NCBI GenBank assembly: GCA_023251005.1
Contig: JAHEZR010000031.1
Span: 1 to 9,304 of the forward strand
Origin: Ignavibacteriota bacterium
GTDB lineage: Bacteria > Bacteroidota > UBA10030 > JAHEZR01
Reading direction: 5' to 3'
DNA: 9,304 nt
This document shows, in pieces, positions 1 to 6,240 of this stretch. A model generated the notes under the pieces. It made no database searches, was not told the DNA's origin, and saw only the letters and a list, made by a program, of their open reading frames with translations. Within the stretch, counting starts at the first letter, position 1. Every line of letters begins with the position of its first letter. Both the position numbers and the translations under genes were made by a program.

Positions 1-625
1 ACTTTTCATTCAGGGTGCGATAGCTCGCCAGTGCTGCTGGGAGATCCCCCGCTTTCTTCTGGCACCGTGCGATCCGGTTGAGCAATTCGCTCCGCAGCCC
101 ACGATCCCCTATGCGATTGTACAGGTTCCAGTATCTCTCGATGGCCCTGGCGAAATCCTTCTCCACAAACTCATAATGTTCAGCTCTCTGAAAGGTCGTA
201 TCGCGCAATGCACGAGATGCTGGAGGATTCGCAATTGCAGGATGGAGAGCAAAGAGAGGTCTCGCTGCCGGAAAAACTACCTCGCCGCTAGCCTTCACAA
301 CAAAAGGTTCTCTGATGAGTGGATGTTCACTGGTGAGTTTCTTCCATTCGGTCTCTGGAATTCGCTCCATTCGATCGACCGATGAGAGTGCGAAAGTTTG
401 GAGAGACCCCTCGGCTGCTTCGAGAACTGCATCTACACCAGCGATGACCGAACGAGCTAGAGCTTGCTGCTCCTCCTTGAGGTTCTTGCGCATTAGCTCG
501 GTTTCGTTCTTCAGCGCGCGGATCGCGAAGAAGCCAAGGACAAGGCTTGGAAGAGCAATCGTGAAAATGAACAGGACAACGATACGCTGGCGTTTTACAA
601 GCAGTTTCTGAGCACCGGATTTCAT
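1..625 (-). CDS. Membrane-anchored sensor protein, N-terminal part (probable histidine kinase), cut by left edge
   Basis: The minus frame is open from an ATG at 625 to base 1, giving 208 residues with no stop. An in-frame stop lies about 60 bases upstream and no other ATG, GTG or TTG falls between, so this start is forced; no Shine-Dalgarno sequence is visible. Residues 11-14 (KRQR) precede one hydrophobic segment (about 15-37), suggesting a cytoplasmic N-terminus and a membrane anchor. A charged helical stretch (39-60, rich in Glu, Lys and Gln) follows, as is common just after the first helix of sensor kinases. Residues about 145-205 look like degenerate TPR helices (Ala, Tyr and Leu spacing, ending in a GDLPAALASYRTL segment). 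The catalytic part would lie beyond the window, so the kinase assignment is inference from the N-terminus; a chemoreceptor or other sensor is possible. It lies 173 bases downstream of the zinc-ribbon gene on the same strand. Confidence 0.6.
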   Translation of the reverse strand, partial: MKSGAQKLLVKRQRIVVLFIFTIALPSLVLGFFAIRALKNETELMRKNLKEEQQALARSVIAGVDAVLEAAEGSLQTFALSSVDRMERIPETEWKKLTSEHPLIREPFVVKASGEVVFPAARPLFALHPAIANPPASRALRDTTFQRAEHYEFVEKDFARAIERYWNLYNRIGDRGLRSELLNRIARCQKKAGDLPAALASYRTLNEK

Positions 626-798
626 AGCGGGGTTGAAAAAGGTCTTGGCTTGGTACTCTAACGAGCCACGTTCATCGGCGCATCAACGTTTGGTGAAGAA
701 GCAGTGAAGCTACCGTGAAGTTCTGATTTCCAGAGAATACAGCCCAGGATTCTCTTCTTGGTTCTTAACTCTATGAGTGCCATAAGTCAGATGGAGAA

Positions 799-1446
799 TT
801 AAAGCCGAGATTTCCAGTTCGCCACAATGTCTTCAGCAATGTGGACTTCGTTACCTACAACACTACTAGGAATCGGATCCGGAAAGTTTCGCGGACAGCA
901 TGCATTCGCTTTCATGTTGTTCAGCTGCCAGTTGGCAGGACAGTTTCCGCACTTGATAGAGGCGCCTTCGATGGAAAACGTCGTCGCATTGTCTGGCTCG
1001 CTGCGGCTGATCGCTGTCACGAGTCTGCCTTCACCGGAGATGTACGCTAAAACCGGAGTTACACTCGAACGACCCTGGTACTGGATCCTGACCAGTCGGT
1101 ATTTTTTTATTTCATAAAATGAGAAAATAATGTTTCCATTTTCCACGCGAGAGTGGATATCCGTCATTTCGATTTTCGCATTCGTATAATCAATAGGCTG
1201 GGTGACAATGGCTTGTTGGGAAATGACTGGATGATCCGTTCGTGTGAGCTCACGTAGAAAAGTCGTAAGCCCAAACACCAGTAATAACCCGATGAATCCA
1301 GTAACAATCAGTCGCGACCTGGGGGACCAACTGCGATTCGGCTGGGCCTTGACCGGAGATGACGGCCTTGCGGCGGCTTTGCCGCATTGAGGACAGAAGT
1401 GGATATCTTCGTTGACCTCTTGACCGCAATTCGTGCAGTAACGCAT
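799..1446 (-). CDS. Zinc-ribbon membrane protein with C-terminal DUF2318-like cysteine domain
   Basis: The 215-residue protein has three parts. Residues 1-23 are a zinc ribbon with Cys4, Cys7, Cys18 and Cys21 (CTNC and CPQC). A Pro/Ser linker leads to one membrane helix at about 45-66. The rest is probably outside the cytoplasm. Residues about 130-215 resemble the DUF2318 (Fe-S membrane protein) family as I remember it: a GEGRLVTAIS segment, then TTFSIEG, then CGNC (Cys166, Cys169), Cys183-Cys184, and PDPIPSSV followed by an EVHI segment. The family usually has an earlier Cys-x-x-Cys pair before TTF; here it reads SEPD (149-152), so that pair is lost. The function is not established; metal or redox binding is inference. 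It is transcribed away from the ECF operon across a 190-base spacer. The start is the ATG directly before the zinc ribbon, without a clear ribosome binding site. I am sure of the ribbon and helix and moderately sure of the DUF2318 link. Confidence 0.75.
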   Translation of the reverse strand: MRYCTNCGQEVNEDIHFCPQCGKAAARPSSPVKAQPNRSWSPRSRLIVTGFIGLLLVFGLTTFLRELTRTDHPVISQQAIVTQPIDYTNAKIEMTDIHSRVENGNIIFSFYEIKKYRLVRIQYQGRSSVTPVLAYISGEGRLVTAISRSEPDNATTFSIEGASIKCGNCPANWQLNNMKANACCPRNFPDPIPSSVVGNEVHIAEDIVANWKSRL

Positions 1447-1484
1447 TTCTTAGCTAGGGATTGAGACAAACTTAGAACTGCTGG

Positions 1485-1513
1485 TTGACGGCATACCTTC
1501 GTTTCAGTTTAAG
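1485..1513 (+). promoter_or_regulatory. Candidate promoter for the ECF operon
   Basis: TTGACG (1485-1490) and TTTAAG (1508-1513) are separated by 17 bases, a sigma-70-like layout with 5/6 and 4/6 matches. Just downstream, 1516-1532 can form a 6-base-pair stem (GCGATC with GGTCGC, one G-T pair) around a 5-base loop, which could lie near the transcript start. The leader to the ATG at 1637 would be about 115 bases. I found no recognisable TPP, cobalamin or FMN riboswitch core in it. Weak evidence. Confidence 0.25.
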
Positions 1514-1549
1514 CCGCGATCCTCGAGGTCGCACAGGTTTTCCTCGCCG

Positions 1550-1578
1550 AATCTAAACAAGATTTATCGAAACTTCAA
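1550..1578 (-). promoter_or_regulatory. Candidate promoter for the zinc-ribbon gene
   Basis: Read on the minus strand, TTGAAG (1578-1573) and TAGATT (1555-1550) are 17 bases apart, each matching 4 of 6 sigma-70 positions. The start codon is about 100 bases further on. The -35 hexamer abuts the right copy of the 11-base repeat. Weak, based only on hexamers. Confidence 0.25.
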
Positions 1579-1636
1579 CTTAGAACTCGTCCTTGATTCT
1601 CTTCATCGAAATTTCTATACTGAAGAAAAGTTTGGA

Positions 1637-2263
1637 ATGAAATTGACTAGATTCTTCGAGAGCGCCAAGAACTCAATCAAACGAGAGACTTCCGGTGTCG
1701 CAATCCCTTTCATCGCCTTCGGGGCAGCATTAAACCTATCATTTGGGCAAGTCGTGGGACTCCTCAAGCTCCCCCTGTATCTCGACTCCTTGGGAACAGT
1801 TTTAGTAGCAATCCTTTGTGGTCCTTGGGCGGGGGTCATCGCTGGCTGCGTTGCCAATACAACAGCAAGCATCATGTTCAGTCCACCAATGTTATTTTTC
1901 ATTCCTACAGTTGCAGTCATCGGCGCGTTTACGGGAATATGGGCAAGGCGTGGATTTTTCAGGAAGTGGTACACTGTGCTCGCTGGTGGTATCCTGCAGG
2001 GAATCCTCGCGGCGATCGTATCAGCTCCAATCTCGGCTTATCTATTCAGCGGAATAACGATGGGAGGAACGGATTTTCTCGTCATGTACTTTCGGTATGT
2101 GGGCAAAAGTATTCTCGAGAGCACATTTCTTCAAGGGCTCGCAGCCGATCCCGTTGACAAAACGATAACCTATCTCGTCGCATTCCTTATTGTGAGAAGA
2201 CTTCCGCATCGCCTCGTTATCCGCTTCCCGAGGTACGAGAATATCCTTCCAACCTCCGATTGA
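1637..2263 (+). CDS. ECF transporter S component (substrate-binding membrane protein), substrate unknown
   Basis: This 208-residue, strongly hydrophobic protein has about five to six membrane segments (roughly 22-38, 53-76, 85-103, 113-138 and 158-187), the usual size and layout of ECF substrate-binding subunits, which bind a vitamin or other micronutrient and are driven by the T-A-A module. The segment LPLYLDSLGTVLVA (45-58), the GPWAG turn (62-66) and a late DPVDK motif (171-175) match a general ECF S-component pattern I recognise. Ala27-x-x-x-Ala31 in the first helix fits the AxxxA motif known to contact EcfT. The T gene begins 7 bases after its stop. I cannot name the substrate: it lacks a pattern I could tie firmly to RibU, ThiT, BioY, FolT or similar. 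The ATG precedes an amphipathic KLTRFF start; there is no strong ribosome binding site. Confidence 0.85.
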   Translation: MKLTRFFESAKNSIKRETSGVAIPFIAFGAALNLSFGQVVGLLKLPLYLDSLGTVLVAILCGPWAGVIAGCVANTTASIMFSPPMLFFIPTVAVIGAFTGIWARRGFFRKWYTVLAGGILQGILAAIVSAPISAYLFSGITMGGTDFLVMYFRYVGKSILESTFLQGLAADPVDKTITYLVAFLIVRRLPHRLVIRFPRYENILPTSD

Positions 2264-2270
2264 TCGCAGT

Positions 2271-3008
2271 ATGCACACGATCCACCCGCTGACCAAGTTA
2301 TACCTTACAATCTCCATCATCGCCCTCTCCTTTGTTCTGGAGTTTCATTGGCAATTAGCTATCGCCCCTTTCATTGTGTTAGTATCTCTTCTTAGCCCTC
2401 AGCGACGGGAGATTTTCAAGCGATTCCTTCGTTACGTCTTCCCCGTGGTCGTTTTGATTCTAATGCTAAATGTCCTCTTCTTCCCTGAGAGCCAGAAAAA
2501 ACTAATCGTTCTCGGAATCGGCTTAAATGAAGCGGGCCTCTTTTTGGGGTTAGGAATTTCACTGAGGCTATCGATTTTGTCTCTTTCACTCCTGTTCTTC
2601 TTCGCAACGACTCCTGCACACCTACTCTCGACAGCCTTGTTAATGAAAGGAGCCAATCCCCGCATCGCTTACGTGTTTCTTCACTCACTCCAATTGGTTG
2701 ATACCCTTCGAAGGAAGATTGAAAAAATATCTATCGCTCAGGCCTCTCGAGGTCTTCAGGTGAAAGGAAACCCGATCAAACGGGTGAGAGCGTTTTTTCC
2801 AATGCTCCTTCCTCTCATTTTCAGCTATCTCTCTGAAAGTTTGGAACGTGGACTTGCCCTTGAACTAAGAGGCCTTGGAGTGCGTGGACCGAAATCGTTT
2901 CTCACCGAGATCAAAGAATCTGTGTTGGAGAAAGTAGCAAATCGCGTGTTGGTCCTTGGGACCTTGATTATCATTCTCTGGAAATCAATTCGATGGCTAT
3001 TCCAGTAA
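2271..3008 (+). CDS. ecfT: ECF transporter T component (membrane coupling protein)
   Basis: The 245-residue product is an EcfT/CbiQ-family coupling protein, which links the S component to the two ATPases. It opens with HPLTKL, typical of the family, then has membrane segments at about 10-42, 54-71, 84-112 and 224-243. The cytoplasmic coupling region holds the two expected arginine motifs: IAQASRG (155-161) and LELRGLG (197-203). In well-studied family members these are usually Ala-Arg-Gly or Ala-Arg-Ser; here the residue before Arg is Ser and Leu, but Arg160 and Arg200 and both glycines remain. It starts 7 bases after the S gene and overlaps the first ATPase gene by 16 bases, so translation is probably coupled. 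The family and role are clear. Confidence 0.9.
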   Translation: MHTIHPLTKLYLTISIIALSFVLEFHWQLAIAPFIVLVSLLSPQRREIFKRFLRYVFPVVVLILMLNVLFFPESQKKLIVLGIGLNEAGLFLGLGISLRLSILSLSLLFFFATTPAHLLSTALLMKGANPRIAYVFLHSLQLVDTLRRKIEKISIAQASRGLQVKGNPIKRVRAFFPMLLPLIFSYLSESLERGLALELRGLGVRGPKSFLTEIKESVLEKVANRVLVLGTLIIILWKSIRWLFQ

Positions 3009-3844
3009 TCTCGGTCGAGAATTTCTGCTATGCTTATAGAGGAACCTCGCAACAGGCTCTCACCAACGTTACCTTTTCTGTTGACGAGTTTGAGTTCTGC
3101 GGACTTGTAGGTCCATCCGAGGCAGGAAAGACGACGTTATGCTACGCAATCGCGTCGGTCCTCAACCACTATTTCTCGGGAGGCACGATCGAGGGCAAAA
3201 TAGTAACTAAAGGACTGGACTCCCTCTCAGCGCCATTGGAAGTGATGATGAGGAACGTTGGGATATTGATGCAGAATAGTTCTGTTTATCTCACCGGGAT
3301 CAAGCCAACCGTGGCGGAGGAAATCGCTTTCTCAATGGAGAATTTCGGGATCGATCGCTCAACGATGATTAAGCGTGTAGAATCCTCGATGACGGAGATG
3401 GGAGTTACACATCTTGCCGCCCGTCATCCTCTGTCGCTTTCAGGCGGCGAGATGCAGCGTGTCGCGCTGGCCTGCGTTCTCGCACTCGACCCTCCCATTT
3501 TGATCCTCGATGAACCCACATCTTCACTCGATCACGAAGGTACACGCGATCTCTATCGAATTCTCAAGAAACTGAAGGGCAAGAAGTCAATACTCCTTAT
3601 AGATCAGAGGATGGATCTGTTCCCCGGCCTGGTTGACAGCATCTTGGTCCTGCGAGAAGGAAGATCTGTTTATCGCGGTGAACCCAAATCTTTCTTCGGC
3701 AGCCCCGCTTGCTTTGAACACGAGGTTGGGGGACCAACTTGGACGCATATTTACTACCATCACATGCTCAAGAGCGGAAAACAGACGCGCTTTCTCCCCT
3801 ATACCTACCGAGAAGCCCTCAAGCAATTCAGCGAGTCTCATTGA
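2993..3844 (+). CDS. ECF transporter ATPase, first A component (consensus signature, Gln in place of H-loop His)
   Basis: This 283-residue ABC ATPase powers the ECF transporter from the cytoplasmic side. In order it shows: a FCYAY aromatic patch (11-15), Walker A GPSEAGKTT (40-48), Q-loop Gln94, the signature LSGGE (149-153) followed by MQR, Walker B ILILDE with catalytic Glu174, and a D-loop SSLD (177-180). The switch position reads LLIDQRMD, so the usual histidine is Gln205. Glu-Ala at 43-44 of Walker A is also unusual against the common Asn-Gly. These features suggest its own ATP-binding half-site is weak, while its signature can serve the partner. The start overlaps the end of the T gene by 16 bases; the stop TGA overlaps the next gene's TTG start. 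A C-terminal tail of about 40 residues (after 243) follows the ATPase core. Confidence 0.9.
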   Translation: MAIPVISVENFCYAYRGTSQQALTNVTFSVDEFEFCGLVGPSEAGKTTLCYAIASVLNHYFSGGTIEGKIVTKGLDSLSAPLEVMMRNVGILMQNSSVYLTGIKPTVAEEIAFSMENFGIDRSTMIKRVESSMTEMGVTHLAARHPLSLSGGEMQRVALACVLALDPPILILDEPTSSLDHEGTRDLYRILKKLKGKKSILLIDQRMDLFPGLVDSILVLREGRSVYRGEPKSFFGSPACFEHEVGGPTWTHIYYHHMLKSGKQTRFLPYTYREALKQFSESH

Positions 3845-4653
3845 GAGTAACGATAAAAAATATTCATCATTTTTATTCCGGGGCAATTGAAGCGCTAAAG
3901 GGTATCAACCTTTCGATTGACGCTGGTGAAACCGTGCTATTGCTTGGCCACAACGGTGCAGGCAAGTCTACACTATTGAAACACCTTAACGGCATCTTGA
4001 AGCCAACGAGTGGGGAGGTTCTCATCGGAGAAGTAAATACGAAATCTCAAGATGTTTCTGAGCTGGCGCAGCATGTCGCACTGACTTTTCAGAATCCCGA
4101 TGATCAGATTTTTTCCCACACAGTGCTGGACGAAGTGACGTTTGGGCCGCGGAATCTTAGCAAGGAAAACTTCTTGAATCAGGCAACACATGCCCTGGAA
4201 CTCCTAGATCTCTCAAACTTCGAAGCATCTCATCCCTACGATCTGCATCCCTCGAGGCGGAAGATGCTCACGATCGCTTCAGCAATCGCGATGGACACAC
4301 CCATTCTTGCATTCGATGAACCGACAGCGGGATTTGACATGAGACAGAGGAACATCTTTGGGCGTGCGCTCGACGAACTAGAGCAAAGGAAGAAAACTAT
4401 CATTATGGTCTCCCATGACATCGACTATTTTCTCGAGTACTGTGACTCTCTCGTTCTCATGAACCATGGTCGCGTGACTTATCATGGCAGCAAAGTTGAC
4501 TTTGCCAAGGGACCGGACATCCGCGAGCTTCTCAGGAAGAGTGGACTTGGTCTGCCTGTGCTCTGGAGATTGAGTCGAGCTCTGCATCTGAGAGAGATAC
4601 CATCAAGTATCGAAGAATTCACAGAAGTGTACTTGGGAGAACGAAATGCTTGA
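3841..4653 (+). CDS. ECF transporter ATPase, second A component (consensus Walker motifs, degenerate signature)
   Basis: I place the start at TTG 3841, which overlaps the previous stop as TTGA and gives 270 residues beginning RVTIKNIHHFY, the normal distance before the core. An upstream in-frame ATG at 3739 would add 34 residues lying entirely in the other gene's code, unlike any ABC domain. Motifs: Walker A GHNGAGKST (36-44), Q-loop Gln84 in FQNPDDQIF (typical of ECF ATPases), Walker B ILAFDE with Glu160, and H-loop His192 (MVSHD). The signature is lost: where LSGGQ is expected the sequence is LHPSR (135-139), followed by RKMLTIA, which keeps the flanking helix. The residues after about 200 form the usual ECF ATPase C-terminal part. 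It probably pairs with the preceding ATPase as a heterodimer beneath the T component. Confidence 0.9.
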   Translation: MRVTIKNIHHFYSGAIEALKGINLSIDAGETVLLLGHNGAGKSTLLKHLNGILKPTSGEVLIGEVNTKSQDVSELAQHVALTFQNPDDQIFSHTVLDEVTFGPRNLSKENFLNQATHALELLDLSNFEASHPYDLHPSRRKMLTIASAIAMDTPILAFDEPTAGFDMRQRNIFGRALDELEQRKKTIIMVSHDIDYFLEYCDSLVLMNHGRVTYHGSKVDFAKGPDIRELLRKSGLGLPVLWRLSRALHLREIPSSIEEFTEVYLGERNA

Positions 4654-4726
4654 ACGGGATATCGAATCTTCGATCTTCTGGCTTCAATCCACCTTTCCTG
4701 CGCACAGTGAAACTGGACTTAATTCC

Positions 4727-4761
4727 ATTCACTGATCACCAATCACTAATCACTTTTCACT
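4727..4761. repeat. Five-copy imperfect heptamer tandem repeat
   Basis: Five consecutive 7-base units read ATTCACT, GATCACC, AATCACT, AATCACT and TTTCACT, consensus WATCACT. They sit in the 136-base spacer between the ECF operon and the hydrolase gene, ending 28 bases before its ATG. There is no inverted symmetry. The function is unknown; it may be a degenerate intergenic repeat of this genome or a set of regulator boxes in the leader. The rest of the spacer holds nothing I recognise. Confidence 0.65.
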
Positions 4762-4789
4762 CTTGCATTCTAACTTTTGAATCGTTCTC

Positions 4790-5422
4790 ATGATCATCGA
4801 GCAAGTTGAAAGCGGACCTTTCTACACCATTGGATATCTTGTGGGGGATGAAAATAGTGGCAAAGCGATCGTGGTTGACGCACCAAAGGATTCCGCGAGC
4901 CCAATCATCAGCGCTGCGAATCGGAACAATATGACAATTGAGTTGATCGTAAACACACACGGACATTGGGACCACATCGCCGACAACGCGGAGTTACAGA
5001 ATCAAACCCTGGCTCCGATTGCGATCCATCGACTCGATGAACCGAGAATTCTCGATCCAAAGCCGGTTTTCTTCCAGTTGCCATTTGAAATCCCGCCCAC
5101 AAAAGCCGGGAAATATCTCGAGGCTGGGGATGTCCTTGAGGTGGGAAACTTGAAGTTCGAGGTTCTCTTCACACCGGGGCACACAGAAGGCGGGGTTTGT
5201 TTGTATGAGCGGAACAAGAAAATCTTGTTCTCCGGTGACACGCTCTTTGCTGGAAGTGTAGGCAGGGTTGATCTTCCAGGAGGAGATTGGGACACCCTGA
5301 TGAAATCTATACAAACGGAATTACTAAATTTGCCTGATGAAGTGACCGTCTATCCAGGGCATGGTCCTTCAACAACAATTGGGAGAGAGCGGAAGAGGAA
5401 CCCTTTTCTAACGACGCATTAG
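4790..5422 (+). CDS. Metallo-beta-lactamase-fold hydrolase, glyoxalase-II-like
   Basis: A 210-residue single-domain enzyme of the binuclear-metal hydrolase superfamily, probably cytoplasmic (no signal peptide), acting on a thioester or related small ester. The full ligand set is visible: THGHWDH at 56-62 (His57, His59, Asp61, His62), His131 in TPGHTEG, Asp150 in SGDTLF, and His191 in YPGHGPST. The stretches GRVDLPGGDW and TIGRERKRNPF near the end resemble the short YcbL-like glyoxalase II group, which lacks the long C-terminal helical domain of classical glyoxalase II; the 210-residue length agrees. Conversion of S-lactoylglutathione or a similar thioester is a family-level guess, as the substrate is not readable. 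No clear ribosome binding site precedes the ATG. The HAD gene follows 64 bases later, so they may be cotranscribed. Confidence 0.9.
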   Translation: MIIEQVESGPFYTIGYLVGDENSGKAIVVDAPKDSASPIISAANRNNMTIELIVNTHGHWDHIADNAELQNQTLAPIAIHRLDEPRILDPKPVFFQLPFEIPPTKAGKYLEAGDVLEVGNLKFEVLFTPGHTEGGVCLYERNKKILFSGDTLFAGSVGRVDLPGGDWDTLMKSIQTELLNLPDEVTVYPGHGPSTTIGRERKRNPFLTTH

Positions 5423-5486
5423 AAGATACCCAGAATCTGTGAAAAGATGCTAAGCCGACGATAAGCAATTTTTTTAAGAGTGACTC

Positions 5487-6194
5487 TTGAATCTCGCAAT
5501 CTTTGACATTGACGGTACTCTGGTCGACACAAATGTAGTCGATGGAAAATGTTTTGTTCGTGCCTTAGAACTGGAGTTTGGAATACCACGGATTGAAATG
5601 GACTGGAGCAGATATGATAATCCGACTGACTCTGGGATCGCACAAGCAGTTTTCTTGAAGGAGTTCCGCAGACCTCCTAATGACTTAGAGATCAATCGTC
5701 TCAGGACCAGATTTCTTGGCCTTCTCCGAGTGGCACATTCTTCCAACCCGAATCTCTTTCGTGAGATACCTGGAGCCAAAAGTTTCGTAGAACTCTTGTT
5801 GAGACATTCCGAATGGAAAGTTGCAATCGCCACTGGCGGATGGTATGAGACGGCAATCTTTAAGCTAACGTGTGCGGGTTTCTCCGTCCACAACGTACCA
5901 ATGAGCACTTGCGACCAAGCAATTGATAGAGAGTCAATCTTAAGAAGGTGTATCGAGGATGCTCATCGGTGCTATCAAGCCAACCATTTCTCTAAAATCG
6001 TCGTTATCGGAGATAGTTCGTGGGATGTGAAATCAGCGAGATCCCTGGGCCTGGGTTTCGTTGGCATTGGTAAGCCACAGCAGCTATCAAACTTAGGGGT
6101 CACTCATGTTGTCAACAACTATGCAGATCCAGTTCGGCTAATAGGAATTTTAGAACTGGCAGTCGTCCCAAAGTCAAGCAAAGATCTAGAATAA
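5487..6194 (+). CDS. HAD-superfamily phosphatase, phosphoglycolate phosphatase-like
   Basis: This 235-residue protein has the HAD hydrolase core: motif I FDIDGTLVDT with nucleophile Asp7 and acid/base Asp9, an inserted helical C1 cap (about 17-90), motif II ATGG with Thr116, a likely motif III basic residue at Arg148 (the IDRES segment, where many relatives have Lys in GKP), and motif IV IGDSSWDV with acidic Asp176 and Asp180. It should remove phosphate from a small phosphorylated metabolite; the substrate is unknown, and the lack of a clear Lys motif III keeps me from naming phosphoglycolate. The start is TTG 5487: an in-frame stop lies two codons upstream (5481-5483) and motif I begins at residue 6, so no other start is possible. 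AAGAG at 5475-5479 is a weak ribosome binding site. It converges with the transglycosylase gene, 46 bases apart, with no terminator hairpin seen between them. Confidence 0.88.
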   Translation: MNLAIFDIDGTLVDTNVVDGKCFVRALELEFGIPRIEMDWSRYDNPTDSGIAQAVFLKEFRRPPNDLEINRLRTRFLGLLRVAHSSNPNLFREIPGAKSFVELLLRHSEWKVAIATGGWYETAIFKLTCAGFSVHNVPMSTCDQAIDRESILRRCIEDAHRCYQANHFSKIVVIGDSSWDVKSARSLGLGFVGIGKPQQLSNLGVTHVVNNYADPVRLIGILELAVVPKSSKDLE

Positions 6195-6240
6195 GTGTGC
6201 GGGTATGACACCGAAAGCAGGAAAGCCAGATGAGGAAGGA

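Larger units (their letters stand above)
1469..1587. repeat. 11-base direct repeat in divergent intergenic region
   Basis: AACTTAGAACT occurs exactly at 1469-1479 and again at 1577-1587, 108 bases apart, both inside the 190-base spacer between the zinc-ribbon gene and the ECF operon. The repeats face the same way. They could be binding boxes for a regulator of the divergent genes, or chance; no known box was recognised. Confidence 0.4.

Noticed and set aside
732..755. Inverted repeat AGAGAAT/ATTCTCT with a 10-base loop
   Set aside because: No T-run follows on either strand, and a 7-base-pair stem with such a loop is expected by chance in a spacer of this size. Not called a terminator or operator.
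1447..1636. Riboswitch in the ECF operon leader
   Set aside because: I looked for conserved cores of vitamin riboswitches (TPP, cobalamin, FMN) and saw none; a short leader with one weak hairpin is not enough. A covariance-model search would be decisive.
3739..3840. N-terminal extension of the second ATPase from an ATG at 3739
   Set aside because: It lies wholly inside the first ATPase gene in another frame, has no ABC-like sequence, and the TTG at 3841 forms a standard stop-start overlap at the expected distance from Walker A.
4661..4674. Short hairpin ATCGAA-TC-TTCGAT just after the ECF operon
   Set aside because: Six pairs, a two-base loop, low GC and no following T-run do not make a credible intrinsic terminator.
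4771..4779. TAACTTTTG before the hydrolase gene as a Bacteroidota-type -7 element
   Set aside because: It resembles TATCTTTTG upstream of the transglycosylase, but no -33 element lies at the right distance and it would leave an almost absent leader.
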